This document shows positions 1 through 11,870 of a stretch of 64,000 bases of DNA, in pieces; within the stretch, counting starts at the first letter, position 1; every line of letters begins with the position of its first letter. The position numbers were made by a program, and so were the translations under genes. The DNA is from Ulota crispa (lineage: Eukaryota; Streptophyta; Bryopsida; Orthotrichales; Orthotrichaceae): contig OY987242.1 of the NCBI GenBank assembly GCA_963920765.1, positions 9,450,789 to 9,514,788 on the forward strand, read 5' to 3'. The notes under the pieces were generated by a model, which was given only the letters and a program-made list of their open reading frames with translations, had not been told where the DNA came from and ran no database searches.

Positions 1-450
1 TCGCCCTCGACTTCCATTGAAATTTAAGAGCTCACAAGCCCTAAATTATTCAGTTATACAATGAAAGACAACTCTCGAGAACACTCGCTTGAAAACACAC
101 TTCGGTTAGACCCAACGAGTTAGTGGCCATAAATTCACATGGCAGGCTGCAGGCATAACTTCAGGCCAAAATTCTTGTAAGTCCTCTGGAACCTAAGTAA
201 CGAAAACCGAAGGAGATTTCCACAAGAAAGAGACGAAATGAACTGGTGCAATTCAAACAAAGAATATATTTCCACTACACTCAAAAGTGACCCAAATTTC
301 GATTAGTTTTAATTGTGGTCAACCGAGAGAAGTGTTCATTCCCTCCCTAGAGTCTCACCAGGTACTTTGAACTCGGAGTTTGTTCCTAGTAGTAGGTCTA
401 GAAAATGCCAATTCGGGGTCCCAGTTTGTGTCTCAAAAGTCTGATATCAT

Positions 451-600
451 GCTAGGGCAAAACAAAAACTAATGAGCTGCTGCTCTCCTAAACTAGTTGC
501 TGCTCTCCTAAACTAGTTGCTGCTCTCGATACTCGCTAGGGCAAAACAAAAATTAGCTAGTAAGCTGCTCTAGCCAGGACTAAACAAAAACCAGTAAGCA
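451..600. repeat. Short imperfect tandem repeats downstream of ProT gene A
   Basis: A 20-bp unit (TGCTCTCCTAAACTAGTTGC) occurs at 481-500 and 501-520 with a partial copy at 521-527. A second motif, GCTAGGGCAAAACAAAAA, recurs at about 451, 534 and, degenerated, 570. They lie just past the stop codon of the minus-strand transporter gene, so they probably fall in its 3' untranslated region. One related motif is seen after gene B near 58165-58190. Confidence 0.6.
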
Positions 601-612
601 GCTTTGACAAGC

Positions 613-3600
613 TTACAAATTGGCAAACACATGGTAAGTCGTGGAATCGTGAATGATGTAGTGAATGGAGGCTGCCACACATGCAACCATGACCACCGCA
701 TTCACCACTACGTTCACCCAGTGCCACGCTAGCCAGGCACCCGAAAGCTCCTTGCCTCGCACCTGAATGAGCACCCAAAAAAATGTCAGTATTCAATCCC
801 CAAATTACAATACCAAAAAATGAACCTGAGAAGCTAGTAAGTGAGATGTTAGTCGACGTGGTGGGTCAGGAGCATGCATACCTTGATGACCATGTGATGT
901 ATGAACCCGCCCTGCAGGGTGAAGGCTGCCAAGGAGCCTGTAAGCGCGATGAAGTCTCCGAAGAACGGAAGAAGGCAACCAATAAATGTGCTCATGGCTA
1001 TGAACAACCCCCTGAAGACGAGGCGAAGGGCAATCTTCTCGGGAGTGAATTCGCTGGTCTGAGCTTGGACTGCAGGAGCCACCTTTGCTACAACAAACGT
1101 GTCTAGAAACTCGTACATGGGTGCGGCAAAGATCTGCACACAATCAGGTTATGCATCAGTGAGCATCACCCATTTACGGTGATTGGGAATTTAGGATTAA
1201 GATCACTATGTGTAGCACAAATGCTTTCATGGTTCGAAAATACTTCCCACAATCCAACCCTCAAGTATGGTATTAGATCGCTTGATGGAATGTGTTTTGA
1301 GACACGGTGCAAATACAGCATGAGCGTACCACTAATCTATTTGATTACACGAATTATTCTACACTCCAGAAGCTGACACTGGGCGGAGTCAAGCTGATCA
1401 AGTGCCTTTTTATTGGCCTCTAACCCTCACGTAAGATATGTACACCTCACTCTGCTCAAGGAAGCATTTGAACATGCTGTATAAACGACCTGTTACGTTT
1501 AGTTCATCCAAGCCGTTAGGCTTTAGGTTCACTAGAACTATGCTAGCTGTTTGCATGGGCCTGTAGAACCTCTCTCAGACGCTTTTTGATCAATGACTGA
1601 CGCTAGCATATCTAAGTATCTAACTGAACCTTGCAAATCTTCTATTTTTCAGGTGTATCAAGTCAGATTACATGCTTCCCCTTACTTGATCTATTTCGTC
1701 TTGTAAGCATTTGAGGGACAAATTCTAGCAAGCTCGCTCTCTCCAATCAGTTTACGAAGAAAGTCAGCAAATCAGGGATTTCCATAGTTCTGCCTACAAG
1801 TGCCCCTTGGCTGACGTGTGAAGCTTGCATCATGACCACTGTACTCAAGAACCTTTTTGAGGGAAGCCGTGAAGGATGCACTCAGATTCGAGGGTGTAGT
1901 TGTAGAACAGTGCCGCAGATGAAACTGGAGGCTCAGGAGAATGATGGATACTTACATGGAACACTATCAGGGCTTGAAGCAGAGCGGTGATGTTAGCAAA
2001 CAGGATGGCCCACTTCGGTCCAGAGAGGTTGATGATCAAGTAGGGAAACACGACGTTCCCGTATGCCCAGTAACCCACCATGGTGAGTACAAGGAAGGGC
2101 ACAGTGCCGACTGTAAACTGTAACCCAAGAGCCTTGTAAATGTTCTTCCTCGTGGGGCTCCGGATGGTTGCCTGATTCAAGTCATGGAGGTAAATTAGTC
2201 GTGAGCAGAGGTGTCACTTCACCGCTTTAACTCCTTGTGTGCAAGTGTGCAACTCACAATCCAGAGGAATGAGACAGACATGTTTGCATTCTTCACAGCG
2301 TTCAACATGTTCTCACTAGTGTACATTCAGAAACTATTTTTGCCTTAGACCCGGCTGTTGGGCCGAGCCTTACACCAGCGCCTCCCTTTTTGAGTGTGGA
2401 CATCACTAATTGATCATGTGCACTGAGCCTTACTCCAAACTCTACACTCTAACTTGTACAACAATAAGCATTTTACTGGCAAGGAGGATAACTGCTGTCA
2501 AAGGACTGACAAGGAGAACTAAACACTCAGAGAACACTTGTGTGACGTGTACCTGCATCTCAGGAAGAATTCCGGTGTTGAAGGCGAAGGCTACAGTTGC
2601 AAGTGCACCGATGGCGTTGAACACCTGGTTGACTTCGGTCCCAGCAAGAGAGTAGTCTCTTGGCGCTCCATGAAAGCCTGTGCACACACCACAACAAAAA
2701 AAGGTCAACAGCTGCTTTGAGGTCACATCAAAGGGTTCGGAATTGGAGGTGTACTAGAGGGGTTTTCCGCAGTGAACATGAGCATGACATCCTGAGCAAG
2801 AGTCTTTATGTGAACTAGGAACATCGATGGCAAAAGGAATGAAAAAGAGGAATTCTCCCTCTCTTCTTACCATCCTTGAGAGAGATCACCAAAGCGATGG
2901 TGATGTAAATGAAGCTCAGCACCAGGGTGAACGCGGAGAAATATTTCAGGGAGGACAAGCTCGGGACGGCTACTGCGAATATCAGGTACAAAACACCTGC
3001 AAACGAGATCCAATTCGCCAGAGTCGTCCCAGGCACTTGCGCGATGGCCTGTTTGTGCATGAATGCCAGAAGTGAGTCCAAGATCAACACTAGTTATTTT
3101 AAATGCACAAACTGACAAACTGTGTCGCTAACACCTCCAACCCGCGTTTAACAACTCATATGCACATTCATGTCAATTAAGTCGTTTTGGCTTATGAGAA
3201 AGCAGCTAAATGCTTGTCGAGTGCACTCAACAAGTAGGAATCGACTACGAACAAAACAGAAAGGAAATTTAACAGGCAACACGAGGTTACCTTGAGCGAT
3301 TGTCCTCCTAGAATGATGAGCCCCACATTTGCAATACTCAGGTTGGAGTACTGGGTAATCCATGTCACCTTGTACATTAACGGCCCTGCAACAACGCACC
3401 AGAAATACGGGGAAGGATTCTCAGTCTTCACGCCCTGTTAGCTTTGGTTGCTGAGACAGCACATTAATTACAGTCGGCTGAGTCGGTCATGCCTATCTAT
3501 CTAAGAATCAGGGATCAATGAAACATCATGAAAATACACATTTGGTCGTACTCAAGATATGGATCTACTCGTTGCTATTTTCTGGTTGGGTGACTTGGGT

Positions 3601-4520
3601 CGTGGGTCGTGACAGAAAAAAAGCCGACTTATGTACAGTACAACAAAAAAAAGTGGGAAACATGATAAATCGGAATTTTGGAAATCACATGTGCATGCTA
3701 CCCGGCCAACTGGCCGGGGGTGGTGGTCAGATTCTGTCGACTCACCATACACATGGCCACAGAGGTCGCGATATCTGATGTGGCGGATTCCTCCGGTCTC
3801 ATGCAGGCTCCCCAGCAAGCAGTTGTTGTACAACGACATGAGTCCTCCACCTAGGAAAAGGACGAGCCCCGCTGCCCACCCCAGGTATGCCATTATCAAG
3901 GCAGGGTACCCCAAAATGAAGGCGGTGTTGACGGCTGCCACGAGGTGGAACCCCACGGACCACCATGCATCTGCAAAACATGCGCAATGACGACGTTAAA
4001 CAAACAGTGTTTGAAGGTGGCAAACTGTCCACGTATCACCAAGCAACACCATGCAAACTACGTGTGCATGCAAAAGGAAATACAGGGACCTTGGCCCTCA
4101 GTTTGGATCTCATCTAAAACAGCTAACACATTCCAAGATAGGTGTGCACTCAAGATGATCACAACAAAAATGTGCAACAGAGACTCAAGGGTGTGCAAAT
4201 GAAAAGGAAACCAGCCTACTCATAGAAAATGCCTCGTAATCACTATTTTCCAGGCTCCCAGGGACAGTCTCACAATTCGAATTATTCTTAATTTACAGGC
4301 TAGCTGAATAGAAAAGTGGAATCGAGAGCATGTGAATCTGGAACTTACCTTGTCCGATCTGGTGAGCTGTTCTTTGTGATCCAGAAATGGTCAGCTCTCT
4401 GATGTCATCATGTGTAACACCATGATGTCTCCCCAGGAGGACCGGTGGAGGATACTCCCATCCGATCTCTGGGTCTGCGTTTCTAGCTGGGGGAGATGCA
4501 ACCTTCGACCAGAAAGGCAT
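613..4520 (-). CDS. Proline/compatible-solute transporter, AAAP family (ProT-type), copy A
   Basis: This is a membrane symporter of the amino acid/auxin permease (AAAP) family. It resembles plant proline transporters (ProT), which import proline, GABA and betaines across the plasma membrane. Coding exons on the minus strand, in transcript order: 4520-4349, 3970-3746, 3385-3291, 3048-2871, 2677-2553, 2171-1956, 1133-882 and 762-613. All introns are GT-AG and phases join without a break to 470 codons plus TAA. Family-typical stretches visible are RTAHQIGQDAWWSVGF (N-terminal, after a hydrophilic tail of about 50 residues), LHETGGIRHIRYRDLCGHVYG-like in exon 2, YKVTWITQYSNL in exon 3, NGPLW-like GPKWA and GYWAYG in exon 6, and LPFFGDF in exon 7. 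Length fits plant ProTs (about 440 aa). The start follows a leader-intron acceptor at 4526. An inverted paralogue lies at 54207-58139. The ProT assignment within AAAP rests on remembered sequence, and substrate is inferred. Confidence 0.93.
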
Positions 4521-4525
4521 TGTGC

Positions 4526-5290
4526 CTGCAGGATGCTGCACCAACAAAAGACTTCATTCAATCAGTTTAGACTTTGGCGACCTTAGATTTCAATTCAACA
4601 TGCTGATGTACGTGCTGCAGCTAGACAGACTGACCCTACAACCAAGGTGATTAATTTCATTGTACTTGAACCTTTCAGCTTTACGTTAGCTGGAGCCAGT
4701 TTAGAAATTGTCGTGCACACGACCCTAATTGACCTTGCTTACAAGCGCACAAGATACTCACATGGTTGGCTTTTCTGAAAAAACTGTCAAACGAATTGCT
4801 TCATTCGTGTTTTCCCTCTGTGACACTGGCGAGCGCTGACTTGCACAAAAAGAGACTGAAATTGAAATTCAGTATCTTCGAGTTCTGATTTAGTGTTTTC
4901 CTCTCAATCAATGTAACCTTTTCTGGGTAACGATGTGTCTAAGCTGCTAAAACAATAGACTATCCCTCACCACAATCAACACCTGCGTTTTAAGAAGGAG
5001 CTTCACCATGTCCTTAACAAGCTCATATTTGTCAAGCATAAGTTCAGAAATCTTATATTTGGGGACGAAAACTCCAAAAGTAGCTGGCGCTTATCAGAAG
5101 CACGTACTGACTTTATCAGTGCGCTCCAAGCAGAGCCAAAACAGACAGCAAACTCCACCTTAATTAAAAAACAAAAATTATGAAGAGCAAGAGCAAGTTA
5201 CCTAATAGGCCTCCTTAAAAGACGAGCAGTGTGCGATGGAAGAAGCAAATGAGCGCGAGAGAAGAGAGAGAGAGTGAAAGACTGATAATG
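4526..5290 (-). promoter_or_regulatory. Leader intron and noncoding first exon of ProT gene A
   Basis: A 5' untranslated exon ends at 5202 with donor GTAACTTGCTCTTGC. Its intron runs 5201-4526 and ends CCTGCAG five bases before the start codon. The same donor and acceptor positions are conserved in gene B (53551-54201), which supports a real leader intron. Where gene B has a TATAAAG box, copy A has CATTATCAGTC at about 5280-5290, so the TATA element looks degenerate here. Confidence 0.7.
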
Positions 5291-5299
5291 AAGAAGCCG

Positions 5300-5470
5300 G
5301 AGAGGGTTAAAGAATTTAAATGCAACTACGTTTAATCTCCCGGGAGATGTGGAGCTGTCATTTATCTCGGTGGGTGAGATTATTTAATATCGCTTGGTAA
5401 GTGGGTACCCTCGGTTGTGTGGGTAAGATGTTTAATTTTCTCTCGGTAATATCATGCGTTAACGGACACA
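5300..5470 (-). promoter_or_regulatory. Conserved proximal promoter of ProT gene A
   Basis: On the minus strand this stretch contains ACCGAGAG, ACCCACTTACCAAGCGAT and AATCTCACCCACCGAGAT, in the same order as related words at 53228-53340 in front of gene B. Both copies therefore kept similar upstream DNA after duplication. Copy A lacks the clean three-fold 28-bp repeat seen in copy B. No known factor-binding site is assigned. Confidence 0.5.
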
Positions 5471-5687
5471 ATGCATGTGACTTTCAAATGATGCAAAGTG
5501 TGGATTTTAAAGTGGAGCTCTAAAAGATATCGCATACAAATGTCCTAATACAATGACAAACATGTATGGAATTAGTGATTGAAATCATAGATTACAAGAG
5601 AAGCCAGAATTGCAAGAGATAACAAGGAATGAAGGTAGGCCAAAACTGAGAAAAATGTGGGCTATGTTACTACTTACATTTCAAACA

Positions 5688-5927
5688 CCATATTCGTTAA
5701 ATTGGGAAAAGGGAGGTACCATTTTGTACTCCACCATAAACCCAAAAAGTTACCAGATTTAAAGGTATTAGATTTAGTCTGAGCCACTACGATTTTTTCC
5801 TTTGCAAATTCCTCTTCTCAAGTGAAGGTACGTGTACCCAAAAAAAGCTGCAAGCTAAGGTTTCAGGTGATCACCTAAAACCTCAGAAGTCCCAAAATGT
5901 ATTGTTTTTCCCAATTTAACCAATATG
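5688..5927. mobile_element. MITE, GTTAAATTGGGAAAA family, copy 1
   Basis: About 240 bp bounded by inverted ends reading ATATTCGTTAAATTGGGAAA at the left and TTTTCCCAATTTAACCAATAT at the right. Internal words (GTACTCCACC, AGGTGATCACCT, AAGTCCCAAAATGTA) recur in copies at 58931-59196 (opposite orientation) and 62541-62783. It has no coding capacity. The superfamily is not assigned. Confidence 0.75.
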
Positions 5928-6089
5928 ATGTTTTCAGTCTTATAATTTTGTGTATTTTTTAAAATCAAATCCATCAATAAAAGCTGTAGTTCCATAAATT
6001 CATTTTTTGTTTTTGTAATAATTTTGCAACTTCATTATTTTTGTTTCTTTCTTAATTGTAATGACTTCCTTATCTTCAAACATGTTATC

Positions 6090-6642
6090 TTAACCCCTAA
6101 ATGCCCAAGGAGTAAAGGCAAAATAGAGATGCCTTATAAAATGACATTTTTGTAATTTCAAAAGATTGCTTCAAAAGAGAAAACAAGAATCATGATGTTT
6201 AGTAATTATCCATAGGGTCAAACATTCAAAAAAAGGTTTTGAACTCTTATTTTATGAATTTAGAAGTGTTTACCATTTAATATTCATCAAAATTACAAAT
6301 TTTATTTGTAGAATTTAAAATTTGGTATGATTGGTTAAAAAATTCAAATTACATTCTAAAATTTAAAACTGCAACCTTTTTGAAGGAGACAACATTGTTA
6401 GTTTCCCAAAATAGTAAATTTTGTAACACTAACAAATTTTGAAATATTTGTCTTTGACAAATTTTCCTTGATGGAGTTTAACTTGGATTGACATGATTCA
6501 AACTGGGTTGGAAATTAGACTTGCTTTCCTATTTGAACTTATTTTTTATTTGAAAAAGGTTTTTTTTTTTTTTTCATTTTGGGCAGCCTACAAAAAAAAA
6601 GGCAGCTACCAAAAAATAGTCGATTGGGCGCTCATGGGTTAA
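6090..6642. mobile_element. TTAA-flanked inverted-repeat element (piggyBac-like)
   Basis: The left end is TTAA-CCCCTAAATGCCCAAGG and the right end, read inward on the other strand, is TTAA-CCCATGAGCGCCCA. The ends are only partly alike, so the pairing is less sure than for other members. The interior is AT-rich with homopolymer runs and has no open frame of note. Confidence 0.45.
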
Positions 6643-8397
6643 AATTTGCAAAGAAATTTTGTCTAATAAATTTAATAAACATCCTAACCTAGTAAGTGTG
6701 TCAATACAAAAGATTTAAGCGCTTCCACAAGTTGAGATTCAATATGAAATGGAAACACGGTTGCCAAGTCTTTTTTTCGTTTAACTCTGTTTACTAATTA
6801 TGCATACGTGACAAGCCTTTAACAAAATGAATGGCCTTTAAACAAGGACAATTGGCAAGTTCTTGAACATGCACTACAGGTTTTCTGATAAATGCAACTA
6901 AACCTCCTTGTCCACCTCTTTGGAAACCATTTACCCTCTTGTGCTTGAAAAATATGTATTTTTTGTACACCTTCACATTTTTGGAAAACACATCTACATT
7001 TACATTCATGTAAACTTTGTCATTCATAGAGTTAGACTCTACGGCAATTCCACTCCAATTTTTAAAGAGTTTTTTAACAATATCATGATGACTGAAAAGA
7101 AGAAATTTTTCTACAAGCTGTATATTAACTTTAAACTGCAAAATTTAGATCTTTAATTATTTCATTTATATTTCAACTATATAAATAAACTTATTAAGCA
7201 GGACTTTTTCACGCTCTATCTTCAAAGTAAGCTTCTTTATTCTTTCGACATAAAATCTAAACATTTAGAAATTCTTGAGATGGTATCCCTTCAATCTCAA
7301 AAATTTCCTAATTCCATACATTTTAGCAATTCGAAAATCCTGAGATTCTACCAAGTTGAGAAATTTGTATGACGTACTTTTAATTTCAATAATATCACAA
7401 AGCATTCTTTAGTCTAACTAAAATTACTAATTTAGTGGGGGCTTTCAAACAAAAGTTGTCATTTATGATGTATATATCACACTCCAAGGTTATATCCCCT
7501 GTTGAAAAACAATTTTAATAAATTTTAGGAACTTAGATCATTTCTTCTCAAAAATGGCTATTAGTTACATTTAAACAAATGATTTAGCCCAAAACTTAAA
7601 ATCTCAAATTCTCATTACAACCATTTTAAAAAGTTGAATTTTTTATTTGACGTTGAATTAAAATGATTAAAGGTCAATTCTATGCATTAAAAATGCTTTT
7701 TTAGGTGATGCATACCATCATGGCATACTTAATTAAATATGGACTTTGCAAAGTCCAAAAATAATAATTACAAAATGAAAGACAATGAATTTTGATAGGT
7801 TTATCTAAACATTAGTAAATTTCCTAATAAATTTTCCTCAACATTGAGAGATCTCTTGAAATTTTAACTTATTTTTTCTCAATGTTAAGAATATCTTACA
7901 ATATGTTGCATGAATGATGAATCAAGATTACACGTATAATCCATAAACACATGACTAGTTCATGTTTATTTAAATATGATACTCATTTTCTTTCGCGCTT
8001 TAGAATATAAACAAATAGGTGTATAACAATCAAGAGTATTTTCCATCCAAATTTTAGAATATTAACAAAATGATTTAAGAATGTTTTGATGGAGAAGATA
8101 AATATGTTGTTTTGAATTTTAGAGCAAATGTTGTACATGCAACTTGCAATTAGGTTATTGTGCACTTGAGCATCTTTGTTAATATTTGACTTGGAATTGC
8201 AAATTAGTTGATTGATTTAAACAAGTAACTTTTTCTATTTTCACCAAATGGCTTTTTTCAACAAGTGACTCTTACAAACATCTAATGGATTTCCAAATCT
8301 TGAGATGAGGTTTTTTGTTAATAGATACACGGTTGTAATGTTTTTCTATAACATTTTGGTTTCAAAATTTCTTATTGGTACATTGCTGCTATCTTCT
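6643..8397. other. AT-rich intergenic DNA, no gene seen
   Basis: Strongly AT-rich sequence with only short chance reading frames that lack domain signatures or codon bias. No tRNA, clear promoter or paired terminal repeats were recognised. It may be old transposon debris. Confidence 0.6.
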
Positions 8398-8775
8398 TTA
8401 GCCCTTAAATGTCAAGCTAGTCACTGCGATTAGCCCAGCTACAATGAATTCTATAGTGATTCACTAATTCCAATGGTATCACTGGTGTGGCAAGTGACTA
8501 CTTATTGCAAAAGTGAACTATACATTTTGACCTCATGAAAATTGCAAAAAAGGTAGCATGGGACTTAACACCGTGGTTCTAAATCTTCTTACAATTTTGG
8601 TTACCTAAAACTACAAATATATTTGGTGAGGTAGTTTTCTACCTTCTATGATAGAACATGTGTTTATGATCACTTCTTGAAAAAAAATCAAGTAAAAAAC
8701 TACTTTTTTCTGTTGTGTAGAATGTCTTTTCAGGGCCAGCAGACGCTAAACGTTCCCTTGGCATTTAAGGGTTAA
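8398..8775. mobile_element. TTAA-type MITE, CCCTTAAATGTCAAG subfamily, copy 1
   Basis: The left end is CCCTTAAATGTCAAGC (preceded by TTAG, a changed TTAA) and the right end is GGCATTTAAGGG-TTAA. About 378 bp. The interior (GCTAGTCACTGCGATTAGCC, GGGACCTAACA-like words, CTACTTTTTTC) matches 15961-16345 along its length and a truncated copy at 34150-34397. Confidence 0.75.
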
Positions 8776-9925
8776 ATCGTTAGATATAAGTAAACAAGTT
8801 GTTGTTAGTTATTTTAATAATGTCCAAACTTTTAGCCGTATATGTTGTACCTTCTATTAAGTAAAAAGCAGTATTTTAGTGGAGACAAACATCAAGTTAT
8901 GGACACTTACATTTTGCAGAGGATGAACTATTTTACTCTAAAAAGCAAAGAGATTTTGAAACAAACCCATGATACAATCGAATTTTGCAATGCGTAAATG
9001 AAGTATCATCAATAATCATCAGTGCGAAGTACCAAGAACAAGAGCGTAACAATTGCCTAAAAAACCTTGGTGCAAATGTGGTTTTTTTAATTTTAGAGCA
9101 TTTTTGAACATTTTAAACATTTTAAGTACTAATATTGTTGTAAAGGCCACAAATTTCATTTTATAGAATTTAGCAATCTGTGGCATTATATTTACTAATT
9201 TGAACATCAAATTGATCTTAATTCCAACTCCACGATGACCACTTGGATAAAGATTTGAGCATAACAAGAATGCTTGGTTTGTAAATTTCTGTTCAAATTC
9301 TTGAATTAAGAAATGCGCTTATAATCCACGAAGTGCAACAATGAGGGTACTACTTCAAATCATCAAATTGAGGTATTGATGAAAATAAATAAATAGAGTC
9401 ACACACAATGAAATTGTATCTACAATTAAATCATTGTTCATTAAAGAACAAATTTAGTGATAAGGCAAGGTTATGATTAATGGCTGCATTGGGTCTTACA
9501 TGGGATATTGTGAAGTGGTTGTTTACACAAAATATGAAAACAATGAATCTATTGTTCTAAACATTTTTTATAGCCTAGTAGTTACATATACTTGTTCCTG
9601 ATGCACAATACGTACAACTTAAAATTGGAAAATAAGGATAACAGGAGTTGCATGAACTTATGTAGAATATTAAATACTTTTCATATGTTGTCCCTATTGT
9701 GCACTCTTGCATTCCTTTTTACAAGCATCATTTTGGAAGAGAAATGCAACATTAGTTTTAGGAATCACAACTAAGTAAAATGTAAGCTTTACAGAATACC
9801 TCAACATGATTGCCAAATGCATTGATCCAGTATTTTTAAGATTACTTCCAAGGTACATTTGACAGTGAAATAAACCATCATTATGTCCTCATTTTAACAT
9901 ATTGTTCTAATGCAAACTACTGCAC
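8776..9925. other. AT-rich intergenic DNA, no gene seen
   Basis: No coding frame with recognisable content, no RNA gene and no clearly paired inverted repeats were found here. Two short frames (9019-9267 minus, 9592-9774 plus) look like chance frames in AT-rich DNA. Confidence 0.55.
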
Positions 9926-10607
9926 TAAGGTAGGAGGCTCGTGAATGGACCATCTAAGCTAAAGTGCGCTCTTGTGGAAAAATCAAGGTAGCTTGGGATA
10001 ATGGAAATATTTTTGGTAGAAAGCCAAAGAAGAGACAATTATGTGGTCATTTAATTTGAATTTTGTTGATTTAGTATGAATTAACTACAATTTATCAAAG
10101 CAAAAGGTGTATAGTTAGCTCTTCTCAATCATAGGTGGTAGCATTCATGATGCAAAGGTAGTTTGCAAATGGAGCACATGAGTTTCAAAAGTAACCACTA
10201 CAAAGTCAAGAATGCTCCAACAAGGCTTTTAAAGTGTGCAAGCACCCATTCCATATTGTAATACTCAAATCATGATTGAGAACAAATTTTCATTTATTTC
10301 AAAATGACATGTATGTATATTTTACTATAAGACAAACCTAAACACAATTATGACCAATAAGCACACACAACAGTAATTCATGTCACTCTCTTAACCCCTA
10401 AATGCCCACGACACCAAAACAAGGTGTTTCTAACACTGAAATTTGGGACCGTGGGCATTTAGGGGTTAAGTTCCTAAAACAGTGCATACACAATTACAAT
10501 TTCTGAACATAAAAAAATGTGACCCATTTAAGAGCCTCTGTGCACTGTTTTTGTGACCCAACATGGTTGGTTCAAAATGCCTAATCCAAATTACAGCCTC
10601 CTACCTT
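9926..10607. mobile_element. TA-flanked element, AAGGTAGGAGGCTC ends, copy 1
   Basis: The left end is TAAGGTAGGAGGCTCGTGAA and the right end is TTACAGCCTCCTACCTT. The left interior word GAATGGACCAT also begins the element at 19373-20816. A 79-bp TTAA element (10391-10469) is inserted inside it. No transposase was found. TA at the ends would fit a Tc1/mariner-type or similar non-autonomous element, which is inference. Confidence 0.6.
10391..10469. mobile_element. 79-bp minimal TTAA element (piggyBac-like)
   Basis: The sequence reads TTAA-CCCCTAAATGCCCACG, about 39 bp of centre, then CGTGGGCATTTAGGGG-TTAA. The 16-bp terminal repeats are perfect inverted copies and the 4-bp TTAA occurs on both sides as a direct target duplication would. 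It is nested in the element at 9926-10607. Confidence 0.85.
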
Positions 10608-10611
10608 CACC

Positions 10612-11520
10612 CTTTAGAGACCACCCAATCATATTTTGGTTCAGGAGAGTAGTTTTTGGCCTATACAATAAAATCACTCAACAATTTGGAAAATGATCTT
10701 GAAGAATGCTTGTGATCACAAGAATTTTGCATCCAACCCAAAAAACAACAATAGAATTGGATATGCGAGTTGATAAATAATGGTGTTTATACATCATGGC
10801 CTCAAAATATGTATCCATATTTGGTCAAAGATGGATCAAAGCAACAACACAATAGATCAAACATCCAAGAAAAATGCCATATTTCAATTGTGCAATCTTT
10901 AAAAACTTCAAATTGCTTAAGGAATACACTTGTATTGTTTCTCTATATGGTAGTTGTACAATTGTACTATTTGAGAATCCATTGAAATGATGCTATCATT
11001 TTATTTTTTAAAAAGCTCATCCTACATTTAAGGCCAATTCTTGATTGCTTTCACTAATCAGATTTTTTGTAACAATTATCAAATTTCTTGTAGAATTGTT
11101 TTAGGGTAGCAAAGAAAATGGGATTTTTGACCCTTTTTGTCCCCTTAGCTACACCTTGTGATTGCTATTTTTGTCTATTTTGTGTGAAACTACTCTTGTT
11201 GGAAAGGCGGGAAACCTTGCTTTCTAGAAATGTAAGGTTCTTCTCAATCAAAGCTTGCATGAAGCTCTAACATTCAAAACCACACAAGCATGAAAAACTA
11301 GAGATTTCCCATATACTACTCACTCAATCATTACAATATTTCACCTCCAACAATAAATCTAGCTGAAATTTTGATGCATTGCAACAAACAAGGTGCCTTT
11401 CACATTTGTACGGTTGGATGATTCAAATTGGGTCCACATTTGTTTCAAATGCACATCTAATCTTATAGCCCCGGTTTCTAGTGGATTTTGGGAAAATGTG
11501 TGTGGTCTTTAAAGGGTTAA
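10612..11520. mobile_element. Truncated TTAA-type element with decayed coding-like core
   Basis: The right end reads GTGTGTGGTCTTTAAAGGG-TTAA and matches, in opposite orientation, the left end of the element at 25796-27368. The interior also matches: the frame at 10770-10985 (GVYTSWPQNMYPYLVKDGSK) corresponds to 26408-26560 on the minus strand of the other copy. The left part is missing, cut by the element at 9926-10607. No known transposase domain was recognised in the short frame. Confidence 0.6.
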
Positions 11521-11622
11521 GTGGATTTATATGATTGTACTAGCTTGGTTTGCTGAACTGCAGCAATGGACCATTGTTGACATTGTATTGAGGCCTCCGG
11601 GGTCTTCACATTTCCTCACCTC

Positions 11623-11870
11623 TTAACCCCTAGGGTCAGTCTCTTGGTTTTGAAAAATTTCCTTGTTTGACTATTATAATCTTTTCAATGGTACTATGAA
11701 AGGACTTGTCCTTTTCCTTGGAGCTCCGGGCCTATGTTCACTACCAATTGGTACGGTCAGTTGATTGGTACGGTCAATTTTTGTGGATCTCTTTCAAGTG
11801 ATAGTTTGATTGGAATAAGTTCCAAAGGGTTTGGATTTGAGTGAACTTGTGCTGGGCGGTCAAGGGTTAA
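11623..11870. mobile_element. 248-bp TTAA-flanked element (piggyBac-like)
   Basis: The left end is TTAA-CCCCTAGGGTCAG and the right end is GGGCGGTCAAGGG-TTAA. The inverted ends are imperfect but keep the CCC/GGG termini and TTAA on both sides. No coding frame is present. Confidence 0.5.

Noticed and set aside
783-1106. Plus-strand frames over exons 7-8 of ProT copy A and the matching frames at 57601-57969
   Set aside because: Antisense shadows of the transporter; they are identical at both loci only because of the converted tract.
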